8,883 nt of DNA from Thiomargarita sp. (GTDB taxonomy: Bacteria > Pseudomonadota > Gammaproteobacteria > Beggiatoales > Beggiatoaceae): assembly GCA_030618965.1 (NCBI GenBank), contig JAUXCJ010000022.1, positions 1 through 8,883 on the forward strand, in the 5' to 3' direction. A program made the translations under genes and the position numbers. Below, in pieces: positions 1-5,320 of the stretch. The number at the start of each line of letters is the position of its first letter. Position 1 is the first letter of the stretch. The notes below the pieces were generated by a model. That model was given only the letters and a program-made list of their open reading frames with translations. It did no database searches and was not told the origin of the DNA.

Positions 1-1
1 T

Positions 2-478
2 CATGGAACTTATCCGCTGCCAGAGGCGCAAATGGATCGTTTTGCAATGCGATTAAGTTTAGGCTATGTCAGTGCTGAAGAAGAAATGGCTATTTTGACA
101 GCACAACAGCAAGTGATAGAAACTATCACAGCTTGCGCCAATCAAGCAGATATTCAGACACTGAAAAAAGCTGCACAAGCAGTGCATATTCCTGATGAAT
201 TAAAACGCTATATTGTTGATTTAGTTAGAGCTACCCGTACAGCCTCTGGAGTAGAAATGGGTGCAAGTCCACGCGCTTCGTTGACTTTAATGAAAACCGC
301 ACAAGCCTTAGCCTTATTTGACGGTATGACATTTGTCACATCTGAGCAGATTCGAGACGAACTCGCAGTTCCAGTGATTGCCCATCGTTTAAAGTTAAAT
401 TCACAAGCGCGGTTTAGTGGATTGACTGGAGAAAGGGTGGTAGAAGAAATTTTAACACAGATTGATGCGCCTATTTAA
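2..478 (+). CDS. MoxR-family AAA+ ATPase, C-terminal half (5' end outside window)
   Basis: The frame is open from base 2, upstream of the first ATG at 32, and gives 158 residues. It begins HGTYPLPEAQMDRF, the signature of MoxR-family AAA+ ATPases near the arginine-finger region (usually EGTYPLPEAQLDRF). The helical lid domain follows, with GASPRAS about 85 residues on, which is the family's sensor-2 motif. A full MoxR is roughly 310-330 residues, so about half is missing at the window edge; the P-loop and Walker B are not visible. MoxR ATPases act as chaperone-like remodelling factors, often beside DUF58 and von Willebrand factor A proteins. No such partner follows here, because the next gene is convergent cysG, so this is the last gene of its transcription unit. 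Its client cannot be inferred from the window. Confidence 0.9.
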   Translation, partial: HGTYPLPEAQMDRFAMRLSLGYVSAEEEMAILTAQQQVIETITACANQADIQTLKKAAQAVHIPDELKRYIVDLVRATRTASGVEMGASPRASLTLMKTAQALALFDGMTFVTSEQIRDELAVPVIAHRLKLNSQARFSGLTGERVVEEILTQIDAPI

Positions 479-498
479 TAAATCAAGACTTCCAATGT

Positions 499-537
499 TT
501 GAGGATAGCGTTTTTTGAAAAAAAACTTTATCCTCAA
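499..537. terminator. Long hairpin between convergent moxR-like gene and cysG
   Basis: A perfect 9-bp inverted repeat (TTGAGGATA at 499-507, TATCCTCAA at 529-537) encloses a further A/T stem: G510-C526 and T511-T516 with A520-A525, closed by a GAA loop. It lies 21 bp past the moxR-like stop and about 105 bp past the cysG stop. The position between convergent genes suggests a bidirectional terminator. No classic GC stem plus U-run is present on either strand, so the terminator role is inferred from the structure and position. Confidence 0.5.
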
Positions 538-556
538 TCACAAGCAGCCTCGCTTA

Positions 557-616
557 TTATGTTTCAGGAAAATATCTTTTGGACGGGTAAACGAATTCCC
601 ATAACTTCATCCGCAT
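557..616 (-). other. cysG trailer with short open frames, possible decayed repeat
   Basis: On the minus strand just beyond cysG there is a 19-codon ORF (616 down to 557) that begins MRMKLWEFVY. It overlaps a second frame that enters from inside the end of cysG, passes through RASLACNHADEVMGIRLP and stops at 564-566. Neither frame has a convincing ribosome binding site. CysG itself is full length, so this is not its lost C-terminus. The long ungapped reading in two frames resembles the coding-like trailers left by small dispersed repeats. I recognise no product, and calling it a gene would be unsupported. Confidence 0.25.
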
Positions 617-628
617 GATTGCAAGCTA

Positions 629-661
629 AGCTGGCACGCCGTTTAGGGCGTAAACCAAGCT
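629..661 (-). other. Imperfect hairpin over the cysG stop codon
   Basis: ACGCC (636-640) pairs with GGCGT (647-651) around a 6-base loop. The stem extends through GG/CC and AGCT/AGCT (629-634 with 655-661), interrupted by a small internal loop and a bulged A. The cysG stop codon (643-645) sits in the loop. On the minus-strand transcript it could slow 3' exonucleases or be part of a repeat end. No U-run follows, so I do not call it an intrinsic terminator. Confidence 0.35.
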
Positions 662-2016
662 AATTTTTCATGCAATTTAACAACATCGCCAATAATAATA
701 ATACTAGATAACTTAATATCAGCCTTATCAACAATAGCGGGTAAGCTCTCTAAAGTCCCCACCAATACACGCTGATCAGATGTTGTCGCTTTTTGTACCA
801 GTGCCGCTGGTGTATCTGGCGATAAACCATGTTTTATCAATTCACCAGAAATAATTGGTAAGCCTCGCAATCCCATATAAATCACAACCGTTTGATGCGG
901 GTGAGCTAAGGCTTCCCAGTTCAAGTCCATACTGTCATCTTTTAAATGTCCTGTCACAAAAATACAAGACTGTGCATAATCGCGGTGTGTCAGCGGAATG
1001 CCAGCATAAGCACTGGTGCCAATAGCCGCTGTAATCCCCGGTACAACTTGGAAAGGTATGCCTTCTTCCATTAAACTTTCAATTTCTTCGCCACCTCTAC
1101 CAAATAAAAACGGATCTCCACCCTTTAAGCGCAAGACTCGTTTACCTTGTTTTGCTAAACGGATTAATAAGGCATTTATATCCTCTTGAGGGACTGGATG
1201 ATTTGTCGGCTCTTTTCCCACATAAATATGTTCAGCCTCGCGCCGGACTAAATCTAATACGCCCGGCGAAACTAAACGATCATGTAGCACAACATCAGCT
1301 TGCTGCATCAGGCGCAAAGCGCGAAAGGTTAATAAATCAGGATCGCCTGGGCCGCCGCCAACTAGGTAGACTTCACCCAATTTTTGATCCGATTTCTCAA
1401 GAAAATCCTCTAAATCCTGTTTAGCGGCTTGCGTATGTCCCGCCAAAAATTTTTCAGCAATCGGCCCTTGTAATACGGATTCCCAAAAACGGCGACGCTC
1501 ATTAAAGACAAAACGCTGTTTAACTTTATCCCTAAAACTGGCTATAAATTCAGCAAATTTTCCGTAGGATGCTGGCACCATCGTTTCTAAACGAGCGCGT
1601 AATAGGCGTGCTAATACCGGCGACGCGCCACCAGTAGAAACGGCAATTTGTACTGGTGAACGATCAATCACAGAGGGCATGATAAAACTACATAACTGTG
1701 GCTGATCAACCACATTAACAGGCGTTGCTTGCGCCTGTGCGAGTTTAGATACTTGCTCATTAACCGCCTTATCATTAGTTGCCGCAATCACTAAACGACA
1801 ATCCTGTAAATCGCTTGGCGAAAATTTGTCAGCACGGTGAAAAATACGTTTTTCATCAAGCCATTGGCTCAATTTTTCATTTAACTCAGGTGCGACTACT
1901 GTGACTTTGGCATTAGCTCGTAACAATAGCTCAACTTTACGACTGGCTGTTGTGCCACCGCCAACTACTAAACAGGCTTGATCGCGGACGTTTAAAAAAA
2001 TAGGTAGAAAATCCAT
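643..2016 (-). CDS. cysG: Siroheme synthase CysG (trifunctional)
   Basis: This 457-residue protein has the full length and layout of enterobacterial CysG. The N-terminal half (about 1-210) is precorrin-2 dehydrogenase/sirohydrochlorin ferrochelatase. It starts MDFLPIFLNVRD, has the NAD-binding VVGGGTTASRK (17-27) and keeps Asp104 in NVVD, the proposed catalytic acid/base. The C-terminal half (about 215-457) is uroporphyrinogen-III C-methyltransferase, with VGGGPGDPDLLT (219-230), HDRLVS with Asp246, RLKGGDPFLFGRGGEE (296-311), VVPGITAA and PLTHRDYAQS (341-350). It converts uroporphyrinogen III to siroheme in the cytoplasm, the cofactor of sulfite and nitrite reductases. The residue aligned with the phosphorylated Ser128 of Salmonella CysG is Thr128 here (STGG instead of SSGG). 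The start is chosen because the N-terminus matches the family exactly, although no clear Shine-Dalgarno precedes it. It is transcribed divergently from tusA-dsrE2. Confidence 0.97.
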   Translation of the reverse strand: MDFLPIFLNVRDQACLVVGGGTTASRKVELLLRANAKVTVVAPELNEKLSQWLDEKRIFHRADKFSPSDLQDCRLVIAATNDKAVNEQVSKLAQAQATPVNVVDQPQLCSFIMPSVIDRSPVQIAVSTGGASPVLARLLRARLETMVPASYGKFAEFIASFRDKVKQRFVFNERRRFWESVLQGPIAEKFLAGHTQAAKQDLEDFLEKSDQKLGEVYLVGGGPGDPDLLTFRALRLMQQADVVLHDRLVSPGVLDLVRREAEHIYVGKEPTNHPVPQEDINALLIRLAKQGKRVLRLKGGDPFLFGRGGEEIESLMEEGIPFQVVPGITAAIGTSAYAGIPLTHRDYAQSCIFVTGHLKDDSMDLNWEALAHPHQTVVIYMGLRGLPIISGELIKHGLSPDTPAALVQKATTSDQRVLVGTLESLPAIVDKADIKLSSIIIIGDVVKLHEKLAWFTP

Positions 2017-2078
2017 GATGATAAAAGGTACAATAGGCTCGTTGTTAGATTGATATAGATAAGAGTGCCCTCTAAAAC

Positions 2079-2107
2079 TTGCTTATAAGGCAAGATTAGT
2101 ATATAAA
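2079..2107 (+). promoter_or_regulatory. Candidate sigma-70 promoter for tusA-dsrE2
   Basis: TTGCTT (2079-2084) and TATAAA (2102-2107) are 17 bp apart, which is the optimal spacing. The -10 matches consensus at 5 of 6 positions and the -35 only at 3 of 6. The implied transcript would start near 2114, leaving a leader of about 60 bases before the tusA ATG. The -35 lies inside a short inverted repeat, CTTGC (2078-2082) with GCAAG (2090-2094), which could be a regulator site. This is the only promoter-like pair I found in the divergent cysG/tusA gap (2017-2173). Confidence 0.4.
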
Positions 2108-2158
2108 AGTATAGCGGATTACTAAAGCCATTTAGTATCCATTTCTTTATCATAAATG

Positions 2159-2162
2159 AGGA
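2159..2162 (+). promoter_or_regulatory. Ribosome binding site deciding the tusA start
   Basis: GAGG at 2159-2162 lies 11 bases before the ATG at 2174 and is the only purine-rich site near the gene. It falls inside the longer ORF that would begin at ATG 2156, and nothing resembling a binding site precedes 2156. The site therefore favours 2174. Confidence 0.6.
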
Positions 2163-2173
2163 TAAATATAAAC

Positions 2174-2404
2174 ATGCCTGACTTTAATCAAGAATTAGAT
2201 GCCAGCGGTCTAAATTGCCCTTTACCTATTTTGCGGGCTAAAAAAACCCTGAAAGGGATGGAAAGCGGTGAAGTTTTGCGTATCATTGCAACTGATCCAG
2301 GCTCAGTTAAAGATTTTGAAGCCTTTGCCAATCAAACTGGTAATGAATTAATGGAAGCCTCAGAAGAAGGCGGCAAGTATATTTTCTTCATAAAGAAAAA
2401 GTAA
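2174..2404 (+). CDS. tusA: TusA-family sulfur carrier protein
   Basis: This is a 76-residue protein when started at 2174, the usual TusA length of about 75-80. An upstream ATG at 2156 would add six residues but lacks a binding site. The family signature is present: LDASGLNCPLPILRAKK, with the CPxP motif at Cys15-Pro18. Cys15 is the residue that carries the persulfide in characterised TusA proteins. TusA is a small cytoplasmic protein that passes sulfane sulfur between partners. In sulfur oxidisers it commonly pairs with DsrE2 and a rhodanese and feeds the Dsr or sHdr oxidation pathway; elsewhere it serves tRNA thiolation. The dsrE2 gene starts 18 bp after its stop, so the oxidation role is the likelier one here. 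No rhodanese gene lies in the window. Confidence 0.93.
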   Translation: MPDFNQELDASGLNCPLPILRAKKTLKGMESGEVLRIIATDPGSVKDFEAFANQTGNELMEASEEGGKYIFFIKKK

Positions 2405-2422
2405 GTTAAGGGTACATCATAA

Positions 2423-2893
2423 ATGTCTGATGAAAAAAAATTGGCGATTATTGCCACAAAGGGCAGTCTTGATTGGGCCTATCCTCCTTTCATTCTGGCT
2501 TCAACAGCCGCTGCTTTGGGTTATGAGACTGAAATATTTTTCACTTTCTATGGCTTAGCCCTGTTAAAGAAAAAGCTTAATTTGCAAGTCACATCACTAG
2601 GTAATCCGGCAATGCCAATGCCTATGCCAGTTCCTGTGATAATGCAAACCCTACCGGGTATGCAGGCAATGATGTCAAGCATGATGAAAAAGAAGATGAA
2701 GTCTAAAGGCGTTGCTAGTGTTGATGAACTGCGCGACTTATGCCTAGAAGCCGAAGTTAGAATGGTGGCATGTCAAATGACAGTGGATTTATTTGATTTT
2801 AACACTAAAGACTTGCTTGATGAAGTAGAATATGCTGGCGCGGCAAGCTTTTTTGAGTTTGCTGGTGAGTCTGATATTTGTTTATACATTTAA
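2423..2893 (+). CDS. dsrE2: DsrE2-like (DsrE/DsrF-family) sulfurtransferase
   Basis: This 156-residue protein begins with the family's KLAIIATKGSLDWAYPPFI (residues 6-24) and keeps MVACQMTVDLF (114-124), in which Cys117 is the conserved DsrE-type cysteine and presumed persulfide site. Cys153 in SDICLYI near the end is a second candidate; Cys107 is also present. The middle (about 62-96) is rich in Met and Pro (AMPMPMPVPVIMQTLPGM, then AMMSSMMKKKM), a segment I recall as typical of DsrE2 and possibly membrane-associating. Known DsrE2 proteins accept or donate sulfur with TusA in sulfur oxidisers. AAGGG (2408-2412) lies 10 bases before the ATG and only 18 bases separate the gene from tusA, so the two are probably cotranscribed. 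I am confident of the family; the direction of sulfur flow is inferred. Confidence 0.88.
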   Translation: MSDEKKLAIIATKGSLDWAYPPFILASTAAALGYETEIFFTFYGLALLKKKLNLQVTSLGNPAMPMPMPVPVIMQTLPGMQAMMSSMMKKKMKSKGVASVDELRDLCLEAEVRMVACQMTVDLFDFNTKDLLDEVEYAGAASFFEFAGESDICLYI

Positions 2894-2901
2894 TCAGTTG
2901 C

Positions 2902-2925
2902 GGGTGGGCTAAGTTAGCTCATCCC
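2902..2925 (+). terminator. Terminator-like hairpin after dsrE2
   Basis: GGG (2902-2904) plus TGGGCT (2905-2910) pair with AGCTCA (2916-2921) plus CCC (2923-2925). There is a 5-base loop, one G-T wobble and one bulged T. It sits 8 bases past the dsrE2 stop. Only a short T stretch (TTT at 2928-2930) follows, so it would be a weak intrinsic terminator, but the position fits the end of the tusA-dsrE2 unit. Confidence 0.45.
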
Positions 2926-2977
2926 AGTTTCCAATAAAAACCTTACCCTATCCAAAACCTCCTTGTTTTTATAATTC

Positions 2978-3925
2978 ATGAAAAAAAATCTTCCTTTCGT
3001 TTTATTCATTTTCTTTTTTATAGTCTTTGGCTTGATTAAAGTCCAAGCCTCTCAAACGTCTTCAGAACCAGAATCAGCGAGCAATATCACTGGTGAAGTC
3101 ATGGGTTTAAAAAAGCAATTGGAACACCTTAAATTGCAAAATGAAGTACTTTCCACCCAGCGTAAGATTCAAACCGAACAATACCAAAATAAATTGCTAC
3201 AACTTAAGCAAGAAAAAGAGCTATTAAAATTAAAACTTGAAATCGAAAAGGCGAAGTCTCAACAAAAAGTAGCTAGATTGCTGGCAGAAAAAGAAAAACA
3301 AGTACTAGAAAACGAGTTACAAGAAGCTCATAAAAAGCAATACTTAGCAAATTTAGATGCGCTCACCAATCGTTTAAAACTGGAAAATGAACGCCGTGAG
3401 CAAGAAAAGAAGAAATTATTGGCTGAACTGGAAACTCAAAAGGCAAAACTGGTTTTACAAAATGCCATTTTTGCCGAAAAAAATAAAGAAGAAGAATTAA
3501 AAATGAAGTTGAAAATGGCGACTTTGAATTTTGAAACCGCCAAAATTGAATTTGAAAAAAGGAGACTTAAACTTGAACAAGAAAAGTTGACTATAAAAAT
3601 CTCAAAACGGACGCAACTAGAAAAGTGGGAAACTCAAGTCAATAAACCTAAGATATATTTAAAAAACCCAATTGTTAATGGTGCATTAGTAATAAGCGAT
3701 CGCAAGATAACGCTTGAAAAATTGATTGTACCCGGCACGGCTGAATATATCAATGAGCGCATTTATTATTACAACAATAAAAGTACGGAATATCCTATTT
3801 TTCTAGTCATCGACACCTGTTATGGAGGTTCGGTGATGGAAGGTGCTAAAATCATAGAAGCGATGCAAGCCAGCAAAGCACCTGTTTATGTTGTAGTTAA
3901 AACCTTGCGAGTATGGCGGCAGTGA
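2978..3925 (+). CDS. Secreted coiled-coil ClpP/SppA-like serine protease, N-terminal part (frameshifted)
   Basis: Residues 1-24 form a signal peptide (MKK, a Phe/Ile-rich core, then VQA before SQTS), so the product should be periplasmic or outer-membrane facing. Residues about 40-215 are an almost unbroken Lys/Glu/Leu-rich coiled coil. From about 238 a ClpP/SppA-like fold begins. VISDRKITL resembles the first ClpP strand, and YPIFLVIDTCYGGSVMEG (282-299 region begins at 277) supplies the conserved GGS oxyanion-hole turn. KAPVYVVVKT then leads to where the active serine should appear. The frame is lost after codon 309 and ends in a short spurious tail (LRVWRQ). The protease domain resumes in another phase from 3907. 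No Shine-Dalgarno precedes the ATG; the signal peptide is what fixes the start. The natural substrate is unknown. I know no well-studied protein with this architecture. Confidence 0.75.
   Translation: MKKNLPFVLFIFFFIVFGLIKVQASQTSSEPESASNITGEVMGLKKQLEHLKLQNEVLSTQRKIQTEQYQNKLLQLKQEKELLKLKLEIEKAKSQQKVARLLAEKEKQVLENELQEAHKKQYLANLDALTNRLKLENERREQEKKKLLAELETQKAKLVLQNAIFAEKNKEEELKMKLKMATLNFETAKIEFEKRRLKLEQEKLTIKISKRTQLEKWETQVNKPKIYLKNPIVNGALVISDRKITLEKLIVPGTAEYINERIYYYNNKSTEYPIFLVIDTCYGGSVMEGAKIIEAMQASKAPVYVVVKTLRVWRQ
3898..3925 (+). other. Frameshift junction at the catalytic-serine motif
   Basis: The upstream frame reads GTT AAA ACC and then runs to TGA at 3923-3925. The downstream frame is closed by TAA at 3898-3900 and then reads GCG AGT ATG GCG GCA (Ala-Ser-Met-Ala-Ala), the ClpP-type nucleophile motif, from 3907. 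Joining the frames requires restoring one base, or one plus a multiple of three, around 3905-3906. With one base restored, the strand-to-serine spacing is one residue shorter than in E. coli ClpP as I remember it. With four bases restored it matches. No standard X-XXY-YYZ slippery heptamer is in register here. Confidence 0.75.
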
Positions 3926-4380
3926 TTACAACGCTTGCAGAACATTCTTATGCTTATCCCAATGCGATTATTCTTCATCATCAACTTTCCAGTCGTGTAG
4001 ATGGCAATCAGAGACAAATCCAAGAACAATTGGCAATTGTGAAAACCTGGGCAAAAAGGATTCTACAACCTGTCACCGAAAAAATGGGCATCAGCTTAGA
4101 AGAATTTGTCAAAAAAATGTATGAAACTAATTCAACTGGGGATTGGCATGAATTTGCAGATGTCGCTATGAGGCTAAAATGGGTCAACACTATTGTTAAA
4201 GACATCCGAGATAGTTCAATAATTAAACAACCGGCTGAGGAAGAAGCTAAAAAAGGAAAAAAAGGGGCCAAAAGTTTCAACCAAAAAATTGATTCCCAAG
4301 GGCGAGCCTATCTTGAATTACCGCGTATCAATCCATTGGATGTGTATTATTTGTATAATCCAGTGAATTATTATCGGTAA
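3907..4380 (+). CDS. ClpP/SppA-like serine protease, C-terminal part (frameshifted)
   Basis: This is the continuation of the preceding coding region in another phase. Its first ATG is at 3913, but homology begins at 3907 with Ala-Ser-Met-Ala-Ala, where the serine codon 3910-3912 is the expected nucleophile. A protein started at 3913 would therefore lack the active serine, and no binding site precedes that ATG. Further on, PNAIILHHQLSS supplies the catalytic histidine (His23 counted from 3913, aligned with MIHQP of ClpP). STGDWHEFADVAMRLKWV supplies the probable catalytic Asp77 (aligned with DRFLSAPEAVEYGLV). The rest is a Lys-rich linker and a Tyr-rich tail ending PVNYYR. All downstream motifs are intact, so the break is recent or artefactual. 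Read together, 2978-4380 would give about 467 residues. Confidence 0.75.
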   Translation, partial: ASMAAVITTLAEHSYAYPNAIILHHQLSSRVDGNQRQIQEQLAIVKTWAKRILQPVTEKMGISLEEFVKKMYETNSTGDWHEFADVAMRLKWVNTIVKDIRDSSIIKQPAEEEAKKGKKGAKSFNQKIDSQGRAYLELPRINPLDVYYLYNPVNYYR

Positions 4381-4429
4381 TTTTTATTAAATTACTGATG
4401 TTACGCACTGCAATTCGATAGCAACTTAT

Positions 4430-4446
4430 GTTAATGGTTTATTAAC
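4430..4446 (+). other. AT-rich hairpin downstream of the protease gene
   Basis: GTTAAT (4430-4435) and ATTAAC (4441-4446) form a 6-bp stem with a GGTTT loop, followed five bases later by TTTTT (4452-4456). It lies 50 bases past the protease stop and could be a weak terminator. The low GC content makes this uncertain. Confidence 0.3.
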
Positions 4447-4482
4447 CTCACTTTTTAGAGTAAGATATTTGTTGTCTTTTGA

Positions 4483-5226
<744 letters not shown>

Positions 5227-5253
5227 TTAAAAAACCGTTGTTGTTGTCTTTAA

Positions 5254-5286
5254 AAACCTCCGAGGTTTCCAAAACCTCGGAGGTTT
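5254..5286. repeat. Nested palindromic repeat (15-bp stem) between adk and the patatin gene
   Basis: AAACCTCCGAGGTTT (5254-5268) and its exact reverse complement AAACCTCGGAGGTTT (5272-5286) are separated by CCA. Together they form a perfect 15-bp stem with a 3-base loop. Each arm is itself a 7-bp inverted repeat around one central base, so a cruciform or two small hairpins are alternatives. It begins 27 bases after the adk stop and could end adk transcription, but no T-run follows. The symmetrical nested design looks more like a dispersed repeat than an ordinary terminator. I recall similar AAACCTCCGAGGTTT units in other bacterial genomes but cannot check this. Confidence 0.8.
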
Positions 5287-5306
5287 AGCTCTAAACATTT
5301 TTCTGT

Positions 5307-5311
5307 AGGAG
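5307..5311 (+). promoter_or_regulatory. Ribosome binding site supporting a TTG start
   Basis: AGGAG (5307-5311) lies 9 bases before TTG 5321. The TTG is followed directly by a signal peptide in frame, and no in-frame ATG lies near the binding site. Spacing and sequence are near ideal and decide the start of the patatin gene. Confidence 0.8.
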
Positions 5312-5320
5312 AGCAAAAGC

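Noticed and set aside
1152..1424. 90-codon + strand ORF opposite cysG
   Set aside because: It lies wholly inside the well-conserved cysG on the other strand, has no family features, and is best explained as a shadow frame.
2156..2173. Longer tusA start at ATG 2156
   Set aside because: The only ribosome binding site (GAGG 2159-2162) lies inside this extension, and the added residues RININ are not typical of TusA.
3896..3912. Programmed -1 ribosomal frameshift site
   Set aside because: GTT AAA ACC TTG contains no in-register X-XXY-YYZ heptamer, and I see no strong stem or upstream Shine-Dalgarno stimulator. A mutation or sequence error is simpler.
3913..4380. Independent gene starting at ATG 3913
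   Set aside because: It would begin one codon after the catalytic serine, lacks a binding site, and is the second half of a protease fold whose first half lies immediately upstream.
5237..5247. GTTGTTGTTGT triplet run
   Set aside because: About three units of a simple triplet in AT-rich intergenic DNA is too short to treat as a functional microsatellite.
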